Assembly: GCA_937873445.1 (NCBI GenBank)
Contig: CALMWF010000008.1
Location: 168,570-232,569 of the forward strand
DNA from: an uncultured Alphaproteobacteria bacterium
Lineage (GTDB): Bacteria > Pseudomonadota > Alphaproteobacteria > Rhizobiales > Aestuariivirgaceae
Reading direction: 5' to 3'
Length of the DNA: 64,000 nucleotides
Part shown: positions 16,478 through 24,587 of the stretch, one piece after another
Position numbering within the stretch: position 1 is the stretch's first letter
How the letters are laid out: each line of letters opens with the position of its first letter
Notes under the pieces: generated by a model
What the model was told of the DNA's origin: nothing
The model's database searches: none
Seen by the model: only the letters and a program-made list of their open reading frames with translations
Made by a program: the position numbers and the translations under genes

Positions 16478-18504
16478 AGCCACACCGCCGCCAGCAGAAG
16501 CAGAATGATCAGCGCACTGAACATCATCATCAGATTGGCGCGGATCGACAGGAACTGGATGGCGTTGAGCCGCGCCGAAACCGCCACCAGCCATTGCGCC
16601 GGCGCGGCATAAAGCCAGTTCCACACATAGTCGGTGAACCACACGGTGAGGCGGGCAGGGCGCAGATCGCCCGGTGGCGGCATGTCCACCTCCTCGCGCA
16701 CCCCGAACACCGACGTTGCATAGACGCGGCGGATGGGCTGCGACAGGCTGGAGGCCGTGTATTGGGTCAGCGGTGACGGGTCGGGGAAGCCGCAATCCCA
16801 GGCGGGCGCGAGCCGCGTTTTCCGCCCCGACAGCCAGTGCACCAGCATGGAAGTGAGCGTGCCGGAAATGAGCAGGAACACGGCAATGGTGGGCGCGTCA
16901 TAGATCGACCGGTCAGCCGAAAAGGCGACCAGTGAAAAGGCAGTCGGTCCGGTGCCGGTGCCGGGCAGGGCCGCCCCTGCCAGCCGCTGCAGAATGGGCT
17001 GCAGCATGGCCACCGTCACATCGCCGAACAGGCCGCCATAGGCGCAGAGCAGCGCCAGCAGCGCCATGGCCATAAGCTGCGGCCGGCTGGTTTCGTGGGC
17101 CACGGCGGCCTGGCCGCTGCGGGGCCGGCCGAGGAAGGTGATGCCATAGACGCGCACGAAGGTGGCCGCCGCCAGCGCCGCCGCCAGTGCCAGCATGGCG
17201 CCCACGGCGGGCGACATGAAGCGCAGCACCGCCTCCGGCAGCACCGGCCCCGCCAGCACCGCCTGGAACAGCAGCCACTCCGACACGAAGCCGTTGAACG
17301 GCGGCAGCGCCGAGATCGACAGCGTGCCGACGAGGAACAATGCCGCCGTCACCGGCATGCGGTGAATGAGGCCGCCGAGATGGTCAAAGCTGCGCCGGCC
17401 GGTGGCGTGCAGCACCGCCCCCGCGCCGAGGAACAGCAGCGACTTGAACCACGAGTGGTTGAGGGCATGCAGCAGGCCCGCCGCCAGCGCCACGGCGGCA
17501 GCGGCAGTATAACCGCCTGACTTGAAGGCCAGCGCCAGGCCAAGGGCAACGAAGATGATGCCGATATTCTCCACCGTGGAATAGGCCAGAACCCGCTTCA
17601 GGTCGCAGTCCAGCACCGCATAGAGCAGGCCCAGCACCGCCGTGGCGGCGCCCAGAATGAGGAAGGGCAGCGCCCACCACCAGGCGGGCGTGCCAAGCAG
17701 GTCAAACACCACGCGGATGATGGCATATATCGCCACCTTGGTCATGACGCCGCTCATCAGCGCCGAGACATGGCTGGGCGCGGCAGGGTGGGCCAGCGGC
17801 AGCCAGGCATGGAGCGGTGCAATGCCGGCCTTGGACCCCGCCCCCGCCAGTGTGGCGGCCAGAATGACGGCACTGGCCAGCGGGCCATAGCTGGTGGAGC
17901 GCATGGCCGCGAAGTCATAGGTGCCCGAGGCACCCGCCAGCGTGCCGAAGGCAAAGAGCAGGGCGGCCGTGCCCATGGCCGCCATCACCAGATAGACATG
18001 ACCGGCATGGCGCGCCGCGGCGTCGTCATGGCGCGCCACCACCAGCGCCCATGAGGTGAGCGACATGAGTTCCCAGAAGAACAGGAAGGAGAACGCATCG
18101 CCCGCCAGCACCACCAGATTCATGGCGGCCGCGAAGATGGCAAAGAACGGCTCGATTCGGGGTGAGAGGTCGCGGGCCCGGTCCAGCCCGATGCCATAGA
18201 GCGCGGTGGCCGCCACGCCGCCATTGATAATGAGCCCGAAGAAGGCCGACAGCGTGTCGAGACTGATGTGCAGGCCGATCACCGGCAGCCCGATGGGCAG
18301 CACCAGTCCCTGGTGATGATTGGCCAGAACCCCCCACAGATTTGCCGCCGCCCCGATCAGGGCGGCCACCAGCGCCAGGGGATAGACGGAAGCCAGGGCG
18401 GCGCGGCTGCGGTGCAGGGTGGCGGCCAGCCCCGCCGCCAGCACGTAGAGCGCAATGGCGACGGCCAGACCGCCCAGCGGCCACTCCAGCCCCGCCGGGA
18501 TCAC
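16474..18504 (-). CDS. hyfB: HyfB-like (NuoL family) proton-channel subunit of the Ehr complex
   Basis: The first gene of the operon encodes a polytopic protein of 676 residues. It starts with GTG at 18504, with AAGAGG 7 bases ahead. Channel motifs are retained: Glu in FFWELMSLTSWALV, Lys in GAGSKAGIAPLHAWLPLAHP, and KRVLAYSTVENIG. The C-terminal third lacks a recognisable long lateral helix but has added membrane segments, as in HyfB. The order B-C-E-F-G-I lacks the HyfA and HyfH ferredoxin subunits and the extra membrane subunit HyfD of E. coli Hyf. Confidence 0.92.
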   Translation of the reverse strand: MIPAGLEWPLGGLAVAIALYVLAAGLAATLHRSRAALASVYPLALVAALIGAAANLWGVLANHHQGLVLPIGLPVIGLHISLDTLSAFFGLIINGGVAATALYGIGLDRARDLSPRIEPFFAIFAAAMNLVVLAGDAFSFLFFWELMSLTSWALVVARHDDAAARHAGHVYLVMAAMGTAALLFAFGTLAGASGTYDFAAMRSTSYGPLASAVILAATLAGAGSKAGIAPLHAWLPLAHPAAPSHVSALMSGVMTKVAIYAIIRVVFDLLGTPAWWWALPFLILGAATAVLGLLYAVLDCDLKRVLAYSTVENIGIIFVALGLALAFKSGGYTAAAAVALAAGLLHALNHSWFKSLLFLGAGAVLHATGRRSFDHLGGLIHRMPVTAALFLVGTLSISALPPFNGFVSEWLLFQAVLAGPVLPEAVLRFMSPAVGAMLALAAALAAATFVRVYGITFLGRPRSGQAAVAHETSRPQLMAMALLALLCAYGGLFGDVTVAMLQPILQRLAGAALPGTGTGPTAFSLVAFSADRSIYDAPTIAVFLLISGTLTSMLVHWLSGRKTRLAPAWDCGFPDPSPLTQYTASSLSQPIRRVYATSVFGVREEVDMPPPGDLRPARLTVWFTDYVWNWLYAAPAQWLVAVSARLNAIQFLSIRANLMMMFSALIILLLLAAVWL

Positions 18505-18799
18505 GTCCGCACCTCTTCATGTCTCATGACAGTCAAAACAGTCAAACTGCCGCCCGTTCTGGCTGAGCGCCCCAGCCCTGTCCCGGCCACCGGACAGGCC
18601 CGATGATTCCGCACACATCATAGTGCTAAACCGTCAGTTCCGGGCTGTAAATTCAAAACCCCGGCAGGCGGCTGCGCAGCCGACATTTTGTCACTTGCAC
18701 CACCATTTTGGCAATGGAACAGTCAGGGCGAGCGTGCCGGGCTGCTCCGAAAGGACTGGCCCCTGTGGGGTGAGACAGAACCGAGTTCAAGAGGATGCT
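18505..18799. promoter_or_regulatory. Divergent promoter region hyfB / LysM protein, with 9-bp direct repeats
   Basis: The gap of 295 bases separates the hyfB start (-) from the LysM gene (+). Bases 18529-18537 and 18538-18546 are identical copies of ACAGTCAAA; read towards hyfB they are two adjacent TTTGACTGT units, each containing a -35-like TTGACT. No FNR, NikR or convincing sigma-54 site was found. No ORF with family features is present. Confidence 0.4.
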
Positions 18800-19195
18800 A
18801 TGAGGATACTGACCCCCATGGCGGTTATGGCGATTTCCGCCCTCGCGCTGACCGTCGGCAAACCGCCGCTGGCTGCCGAGGCAGGCGTCGTCATTCCCCC
18901 GCCCCCCTTCATGATGCAGCACAACGGATTTCTGGGTCCGGTGCCGCCGCCGCCCTTCATGACCGCGCCCGACCGGCAGATCAAACAGAACCTGATTCCG
19001 CCGCCCCCGGCAGCGGTGGGCAAGGCTTTGCCCTTCACTCTGGCTGGCCATTATGTGGTTCAGAAGGGCGACAATTTCTGGAAGCTGGCCAAGCGCTTCT
19101 ATGGCAAGGGCGACCTTTGGGAAAAAATCGCCGCCGCCAACCCCGGCAAGAAGGCCAGGGATCTGCAGATCGGCGACACGCTCTTCATTCCCTGA
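18800..19195 (+). CDS. Small exported proline-rich LysM-domain protein
   Basis: A protein of 131 residues. Residues 1-28 look like a signal peptide (basic start, hydrophobic AVMAISALALTV, Ala-rich end). Residues 30-73 contain three short Pro repeats: IPPPPFM (32-38), VPPPPFM (48-54) and IPPPPAA (66-72). Residues 84-130 form a LysM domain (HYVVQKGDNFWKLAKRFYG, then LQIGDTLFIP), which binds peptidoglycan. The ATG at 18800 has AAGAGG ahead; the longer open frame lacks coding features. It is divergent from hyfB and upstream of hoxF. I know no named family with this architecture, and its link to hydrogen metabolism is only positional. Confidence 0.8.
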   Translation: MRILTPMAVMAISALALTVGKPPLAAEAGVVIPPPPFMMQHNGFLGPVPPPPFMTAPDRQIKQNLIPPPPAAVGKALPFTLAGHYVVQKGDNFWKLAKRFYGKGDLWEKIAAANPGKKARDLQIGDTLFIP

Positions 19196-19221
19196 GGCGT
19201 GATCCGGATCGGAACCCCGAT

Positions 19222-19250
19222 GCGGCGGCGAATGCACACTTCGCCGCCGC
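19222..19250 (+). terminator. Strong hairpin after the LysM gene
   Basis: GCGGCGGCGAA (19222-19232) pairs perfectly with TTCGCCGCCGC (19240-19250) around a 7-base loop, 26 bases after the stop codon. No clear T-run follows, so it is a terminator-like or mRNA-end hairpin rather than a classical intrinsic terminator. Confidence 0.55.
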
Positions 19251-19392
19251 CGTCCTGTCACGTCATCCCCGTGGATCACGACACTCCCAAGGCTTCCCGG
19301 GGCAAGTGGAAAGTGACTATCCAAATATGATCTTAAGTCATTACTTTTGTTAGAAGATCCTGCGCTTTCAAATTGTCGCGGCTGGCCTTTTA

Positions 19393-19432
19393 TTGATTTA
19401 TGTCAACCCCGATAGGGTGTGTTTCACATAAG
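19393..19432 (+). promoter_or_regulatory. FNR/FixK-type box and -10 element of the hox operon
   Basis: TTGATTTATGTCAA at 19393-19406 is a perfect TTGA-N6-TCAA dyad as bound by FNR, FixK and related proteins. A -10-like CATAAG at 19427-19432 would place transcription start near 19440, about 41 bases from the box centre. That is the spacing of a class II activated promoter. It implies induction at low oxygen. It also argues against any hoxF start at 19400, which would fall inside the box. Confidence 0.75.
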
Positions 19433-19480
19433 CCGAGTCTACCGATGCATAAACCGCGCATGAGCGGAAGGGAGACCACC

Positions 19481-21289
19481 TTGAGCGATCATCCCAGCAA
19501 GGGCGGCAATGCCCTCCAGGCCATTCTGGAAAAAAATCACTTCAATCCGACCCGGCTGGTGCAGATCCTGCGCGAGGTCCAGGACCGCGAAGGCTGGCTG
19601 TCCGAAATCACCCTGACCGACATTGCCCAGGGGCTCAGTCTTCCCATCTCCAGGGTCCGGTCCACCGCCAATTTCTATTCCTTCTTCTATACCCGGCCGG
19701 TGGGCCAATACCGGGTGCTGTTCTCGGACAACATCACCGACCGCATGCAGGGTTCCACCCAGTTGTTTGAGCACATGCTCGCCCGCCTCAAGCTGACGGA
19801 AAACCAGACCTCGGCCGATGGCGCGGTCAGCGTGGCCCGCACCTCCTGCACCGGCATGTGTGATCAGGGCCCGGCCATGCTGGTCAACAACCGGGCCGTC
19901 ACCCGGCTGACGCCGCGCCGGGTTGATGAAATCTGTGACCTCATCAAGGCGGGCCTGCCGCTGTCCTCCTGGCCCAACTACTACTTCAAGATTGAAAACA
20001 ACATCCGCCGCCGCGATGTGCTGCTGTCGGCCAACTGGGATCCCGGCGAGGCGTTGCGCGCGGCCATTGCCCGCGGCCCCCAGGGCATGCTCAATGAACT
20101 GAAGCTGTCCAACCTGCGCGGCCGCGGCGGCGCTGGCTTCACCACCGCCATCAAATGGGAGGCCGCCCGCACCGCCCCCGGCACGGCGCGCTATGTGGTC
20201 TGCAACGCCGACGAGGGCGAGCCCGGCACCTTCAAGGACCGGGTGCTGCTGCAGCGCTATCCCGGCCATGTCTTCGAAGGCATGACCATTGCCGGTTATG
20301 TCATCGGCGCGGCCAAGGGCTTCCTCTATCTGCGCGGCGAATACAGCTATCTGCTGGAGGCGCTGGAAGCCCACCTTGACGGCCTGCGCCGCTCCAACCT
20401 TCTCGGCCAGAACATCTGCGGTGTTGAAGGCTTCAACTTCGACATCGAAATTCACATGGGCGCGGGCGCCTATATCTGCGGCGAGGAAACCGCCCTCATC
20501 GAATCGCTGGAGGGCAAGCCGGGCAAGCCGCGCATCCGCCCGCCCTTCCCGGTCACCTATGGCTATCTTGGCCAGCCGACCACGGTGAACAACGTCGAAA
20601 CCCTGTGCAAGACGCTGGAAATCGCCATCAACGGCGGTGCCGAATATGCCGGCCAGGGCACCAAGCAGTCCACCGGCACCAAGATCCTCTCGGTGTCCGG
20701 CGATGTGGAACTGCCTGGCATTTATGAATATCCCTTCGGCGTCAAGGTGTCCCAGATCCTGGAAGATTGCGGCGCCAGGGATGTGCAGGCGGTTCAGGTT
20801 TCGGGCGCTGCGGGCATCTGCCTGTCGCCGCGTGAATTCGGCCGCCGCATCGCCTTCGAGGATGTGCCCACCGCCGGTTCCTTCATGGTGTTCGGGCCGA
20901 AGCGCGACATGTTTGAGATGGCCCGCAACTTCGCCCACTTCTTCGCCCATGAGTCCTGCGGTTTCTGCACCCCCTGCCGGGTTGGCACCAGCATCATCAG
21001 CAACATCATGGACAAGATCGCCGCCGGCCACGGCACCCAGTATGAGATGAACGAACTGGGCCGCCTCACCAATGTCATCCGCGGCAGCGCCCATTGCGGC
21101 CTCGGCACGGCCTCGTGCAATGCCATTGCCGATACGGTGCAGAAATTCCGCGCCACCTATGAGGCAAAGATCAGGCCGGTTGACTTTGAGCCGTCCTTCG
21201 ACCTCGACAAGGCGCTGGCCAAGACGCGCGCCGTGGCGGGCCGCGATGATGCCGACGCGCATCTGGAAACCAGCGTGGGAGCCCACTGA
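19481..21289 (+). CDS. hoxF: HoxF, NAD(H)-binding diaphorase subunit of the bidirectional hydrogenase
   Basis: Flavin subunit that exchanges electrons between NAD(H) and the FeS chain. The NuoE-like N-terminus (about 1-165) keeps only the second Cys pair (SCTGMC). The NuoF-like part has the FMN/NADH motif LRGRGGAGFTTAIKW, NADEGEPGTFKDR and GAGAYICGEETALIES. The [4Fe-4S] ligands are ESCGFCTPCR with a later HCGLG. I choose the TTG at 19481 because GGAAGGGAG lies 7 bases ahead and the resulting N-terminus matches the known HoxF length (602 residues). ATG at 19460 or 19445 are alternatives. It is followed by hoxU after 1 base. Confidence 0.95.
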   Translation: MSDHPSKGGNALQAILEKNHFNPTRLVQILREVQDREGWLSEITLTDIAQGLSLPISRVRSTANFYSFFYTRPVGQYRVLFSDNITDRMQGSTQLFEHMLARLKLTENQTSADGAVSVARTSCTGMCDQGPAMLVNNRAVTRLTPRRVDEICDLIKAGLPLSSWPNYYFKIENNIRRRDVLLSANWDPGEALRAAIARGPQGMLNELKLSNLRGRGGAGFTTAIKWEAARTAPGTARYVVCNADEGEPGTFKDRVLLQRYPGHVFEGMTIAGYVIGAAKGFLYLRGEYSYLLEALEAHLDGLRRSNLLGQNICGVEGFNFDIEIHMGAGAYICGEETALIESLEGKPGKPRIRPPFPVTYGYLGQPTTVNNVETLCKTLEIAINGGAEYAGQGTKQSTGTKILSVSGDVELPGIYEYPFGVKVSQILEDCGARDVQAVQVSGAAGICLSPREFGRRIAFEDVPTAGSFMVFGPKRDMFEMARNFAHFFAHESCGFCTPCRVGTSIISNIMDKIAAGHGTQYEMNELGRLTNVIRGSAHCGLGTASCNAIADTVQKFRATYEAKIRPVDFEPSFDLDKALAKTRAVAGRDDADAHLETSVGAH

Positions 21290-21290
21290 G

Positions 21291-22007
21291 ATGACCGACA
21301 TCGCCAACACGCTCACCATTGACGGCCGGACCATCAGCTTCGAGCCGGGCCAGACCATCATGCAGGCAGCACTGGCTGCCGGCGTCTTCATGCCGCATCT
21401 CTGCTACAACCCGGAATTCAAGCCGCATGGTTCATGCAAGCTGTGCACCGTGACGGTGAATGGCAGGCCGCAGTCGGCCTGCACCATCGCCGCCATGCCG
21501 GGCCAGGAAATCCAGTCCGACACACCGGAGCTGAACGGCCGCAGGCGCGTGCTGCTGCAGATGCTGTTTGTCGAGGGTCATCACTTCTGCCCCGGCTGCG
21601 AAAAGAGCGGCAATTGCCAGCTTCAGGCGCTGGGCTATGAAATGGAAATGCTGTCGCCGCATTTCTCCCACTTCTTCCCCGACCGCGGTGTTGATGCCAC
21701 CCACCCCGATGTGATGATTGATTTCGGCCGCTGCATCATGTGCGAGCTGTGCGTGCAGGCCAGCCGCGACGTTGACGGCAAGAACGTCTTCGCCCTGGCG
21801 GGCCGGGGGCTTGCATCCCATGTGGTGGTGAATTCGCCGTCCGGCAAACTGGGGGATTCAGCCCTTGAGGTCACCGACAAGGCGGTGGAGGTGTGCCCGG
21901 TGGGCGCCATCCTCAGGAAGCGGGTCGGCTTTGCCGTGCCCATCGGCGAACGCATCTATGACCATGATCCCATCAGCGTCAAAGCCCTGGAACCGGATGA
22001 GGCCTGA
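21291..22007 (+). CDS. hoxU: HoxU, FeS subunit of the diaphorase module
   Basis: Electron-wire protein of 238 residues related to the N-terminus of NuoG. The [2Fe-2S] ligands are C...SCKLC...C in HLCYNPEFKPHGSCKLC and QSAC. The His/Cys-ligated cluster is HHFCPGCEKSGNC. A CIMCELC group with a later CPVGA gives one further [4Fe-4S] cluster. It links HoxF to the HoxYH hydrogenase module. It starts 1 base after the hoxF stop; hoxY follows after 3 bases. Confidence 0.95.
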   Translation: MTDIANTLTIDGRTISFEPGQTIMQAALAAGVFMPHLCYNPEFKPHGSCKLCTVTVNGRPQSACTIAAMPGQEIQSDTPELNGRRRVLLQMLFVEGHHFCPGCEKSGNCQLQALGYEMEMLSPHFSHFFPDRGVDATHPDVMIDFGRCIMCELCVQASRDVDGKNVFALAGRGLASHVVVNSPSGKLGDSALEVTDKAVEVCPVGAILRKRVGFAVPIGERIYDHDPISVKALEPDEA

Positions 22008-22010
22008 ACC

Positions 22011-22595
22011 ATGAGCAAAGCAGCAACCCTTGAAAAACCGGCGGCCGACAAGGCCAAAAAGCCAAAGCTTCGCATTGCCACCACGTCGCTGTCCGGCTGC
22101 TTCGGCTGCCATACCTCCTTCCTCGACATTGATGAGCGCATTCTTCAGCTCGTCGAGATTGCCGAGTTTGACCGCTCGCCCATCACCGATATCAAGCATT
22201 GCGGCCCCTGTGACATTGGCATCATCGAGGGGGGCGTGTGCAACGCCGAGAATGTCCATGTGCTTCGCGAATTCCGCGCCAATTGCAAAACCCTCATTGC
22301 CATCGGTGCCTGCGCCATCAACGGCGGCCTGCCGGCGCTGCGCAATCACCTTGATGTCACCGACTGCCTCACCCGCGTCTATTGCGACCGCGCCGGCGGC
22401 AAGAATCACACCGTGCCTAATGACCCGGAATTGCCACTATTGCTTGAGAAGGTTCACCCCATCAACGAGGTGGTGCGGATCGACTATTTCGTTCCCGGTT
22501 GCCCGCCCTCGGGCGATGCCATCTGGAAGTTTTTGACTGATTTGATCACCGGGCGCATGCCGCGCCTTGACCATGAACTCTTGCGTTTCGACTGA
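22011..22595 (+). CDS. hoxY: HoxY, small subunit of the bidirectional [NiFe]-hydrogenase
   Basis: A soluble protein of 194 residues without signal peptide. The proximal cluster ligands are visible: SLSGCFGCHTSFLD, then IEGGVCN, GACAINGG and PGCPPSGDAIW. It passes electrons between the NiFe site of HoxH and HoxU. The protein has the short single-cluster form, unlike the three-cluster HupU. The N-terminus of about 20 residues is Lys/Ala-rich and variable. It precedes hoxH with a 13-base gap. Confidence 0.95.
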   Translation: MSKAATLEKPAADKAKKPKLRIATTSLSGCFGCHTSFLDIDERILQLVEIAEFDRSPITDIKHCGPCDIGIIEGGVCNAENVHVLREFRANCKTLIAIGACAINGGLPALRNHLDVTDCLTRVYCDRAGGKNHTVPNDPELPLLLEKVHPINEVVRIDYFVPGCPPSGDAIWKFLTDLITGRMPRLDHELLRFD

Positions 22596-22608
22596 CGGAG
22601 ACTGCCTC

Positions 22609-24108
22609 ATGTCATACCTTGAGACCGCCGCCAATCCCCAGGCCCTGCGCCGGGTTGCCATTGATCCCGTGAGCCGTGTGGAAGGCCACGGCAAGGTCAC
22701 CATCCTGCTTGATGACGACAACAAGGTTCATCAGGTCCGGCTCCACATCGTCGAGTTCCGCGGCTTTGAAATCTTCATTGAGGGCAGGCCCTATTGGGAA
22801 GTGCCGGTGGCGGTGCAGCGCCTGTGCGGCATCTGCCCGGTCAGCCACCATCTGGCCGCTGTCAAGGCCATGGACATCATCGCCGGGGCGCGCGCCCTGC
22901 CGCCGACGGCCGAAAAGCTGCGCCGCCTCATGCATTACGGCCAGACGGTGCAGAGCCATGCGCTCCACTTCTTCCATCTCTGCTCGCCCGATCTGCTTCT
23001 CGGCTTCGACTGTGATGTGACCCGGCGCAATGTCATTGGCGTGGCCGCTGAATTTCCGGAAATCGCCACCCGCGGCGTGCTCATGCGCAAATGGGGCCAG
23101 GAGGTCATCAAGGCCACGGCGGGCAAGAAGATTCACGGCACCGGCGCCATTCCCGGCGGCATGAACAAGCGCCTCACCATTGAGGAGCGTGACCACCTGC
23201 GCAAGGACGCCGACACCATGGTGGGCTGGGCGGTGGACGCCATCAACATGGTGAAGAAGCTCCACCTCACCAAGCCCGAATTCTACAACCGCTTCGGCGA
23301 GTTTGAAGCCAGCATGATGGGCTTCGTTGATGCCCGCGGCGCCATGGACCTTTATCACGGTGGCCTGCGCGCCAAGGACAAGGACGGCAACATCATCTTC
23401 GACCATGTTGACTATGCCACCTACCAGCAGGTGCTGGACGAAGAGGTGAAGAGCTGGTCCTACATGAAGTTCCCCTACATCCGCAAACTGGGGCCGCAGA
23501 AGGGCTGGTATCGCGTCGGGCCGCTGGCTCGCGTGGCCGCCTGCGACTTCATCCCCACCCCGCTGGCCGAGGCCGAGCGCAAGGAGATGATGGCCATTGA
23601 AGGCGGCAAGGTGCCCCACGGCACGCTGCTCTATCACTGGGCCCGCCTCATCGAAGTGCTGTTCGGCGCCGAGATGATCCGTGAGCTTCTGGATGATCCG
23701 GACATCACCGGCAGCGACCTGATGGCCGACCTTGGTCCGCGCCAGCACGAGGCGGTGGGCGTCATCGAAGCACCGCGCGGCACGCTGTTCCATCACTACC
23801 GTGTGGGCGATGATGATCTGGTGAAATATTGCAATCTCATCGTTTCCACCACCAACAACAACCAGGCCATGAACGAGGCGGTGCGCAAGGTGGCAACCCA
23901 GTTCCTCGATGGCAAGGAAGTGACCGAGCCGCTGCTGAACCACATTGAAGTGGCCATCCGCGCCTATGACCCGTGCCTGTCCTGCGCCACCCATGCGCTG
24001 GGCAAGATGCCGCTGGAGGTTGATCTGGTGGACGCCGAAGGCACGCTCATCTCGCAGGGCCGCCGCAATATGGATGGTCTCGCCGAAACCTCGTGTCTCA
24101 CGGGCTGA
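22609..24108 (+). CDS. hoxH: HoxH, large subunit of the NAD-linked bidirectional [NiFe]-hydrogenase
   Basis: Catalytic subunit of 499 residues (group 3d type) that interconverts H2 and protons. Both nickel motifs are intact: RLCGICPVSHH near residue 60 and DPCLSCATH near the C-terminus. After that His there is a tail of 37 residues (ALGKMPLEVDLV...), the presumed substrate of HoxW. This is longer than the 15-residue tail of HupL here. The ATG at 22609 is chosen because SYLETAANPQ... then RVAIDPVSRVEGHGK fits the family N-terminus. The stop overlaps the hoxW ATG by 1 base (TGATG). Confidence 0.96.
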   Translation: MSYLETAANPQALRRVAIDPVSRVEGHGKVTILLDDDNKVHQVRLHIVEFRGFEIFIEGRPYWEVPVAVQRLCGICPVSHHLAAVKAMDIIAGARALPPTAEKLRRLMHYGQTVQSHALHFFHLCSPDLLLGFDCDVTRRNVIGVAAEFPEIATRGVLMRKWGQEVIKATAGKKIHGTGAIPGGMNKRLTIEERDHLRKDADTMVGWAVDAINMVKKLHLTKPEFYNRFGEFEASMMGFVDARGAMDLYHGGLRAKDKDGNIIFDHVDYATYQQVLDEEVKSWSYMKFPYIRKLGPQKGWYRVGPLARVAACDFIPTPLAEAERKEMMAIEGGKVPHGTLLYHWARLIEVLFGAEMIRELLDDPDITGSDLMADLGPRQHEAVGVIEAPRGTLFHHYRVGDDDLVKYCNLIVSTTNNNQAMNEAVRKVATQFLDGKEVTEPLLNHIEVAIRAYDPCLSCATHALGKMPLEVDLVDAEGTLISQGRRNMDGLAETSCLTG

Positions 24109-24587
24109 TGAAGCTCGTTGTATTCGGCTACGGCAATGAAAGCCGGGGAGATGACGCCATCGGTCCCCGGCTTTTGCATGCCCTGGAGGCGTTGAACATA
24201 CCCGGCGTGGACTGTGTCGAGGATTTCCAGTTGCAGATTGAGCATGCCCTCGATCTCGACGGGGCCGACCTCGCCCTGTTCCTTGACGCCGGTGAGGGAA
24301 CGCCAGCACCCTTTGCCTTTTACGAGGCCAGGGAGATGCGCAACATCACCTCCTCCAGCCACGCCATCCTGCCGGGTTCGGTGCTCGGCGTTTACCGGCA
24401 GGTGAAGAACGCCGCCCCGCCGCCCGCCTTTGTGCTCTGTGTGCGTGGCGAACAATGGGAACTGGGCACCGACATGGGGGCAGCAGCTCAGCGCCACCTT
24501 GCAGCCGCGCTGGCCTTCGCCACGGATCTGCTGGCCGCGCCGGATGTTGCCGTCTGGCGCGCCCGCACTACGGGTGAGAGTCTCTGA
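24108..24587 (+). CDS. hoxW: HoxW, maturation endopeptidase for HoxH
   Basis: Protease of 159 residues. Family motifs are FGYGNESRGDDAIGPRLL at the N-terminus, an acidic residue in LFLDAGEG and a His in SSHAILPGSVLGVY, matching the nickel-sensing metal site. It is expected to cleave the 37-residue tail of HoxH. It ends the hox operon and runs 20 bases into the 3' end of the convergent hypF, so no terminator fits between them. Confidence 0.92.
   Translation: MKLVVFGYGNESRGDDAIGPRLLHALEALNIPGVDCVEDFQLQIEHALDLDGADLALFLDAGEGTPAPFAFYEAREMRNITSSSHAILPGSVLGVYRQVKNAAPPPAFVLCVRGEQWELGTDMGAAAQRHLAAALAFATDLLAAPDVAVWRARTTGESL

Noticed and set aside
11394..18504. Calling this operon a formate hydrogenlyase or hydrogenase 4
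   Set aside because: The large subunit lacks both Cys pairs for NiFe, and no formate dehydrogenase or ferredoxin subunit is present.
19400..19402. ATG as hoxF start
   Set aside because: It falls inside the TTGA-N6-TCAA box and upstream of the inferred transcription start.
19439..21391. A 650-codon minus-strand frame opposite hoxF
   Set aside because: Antisense to hoxF with no recognisable domain.
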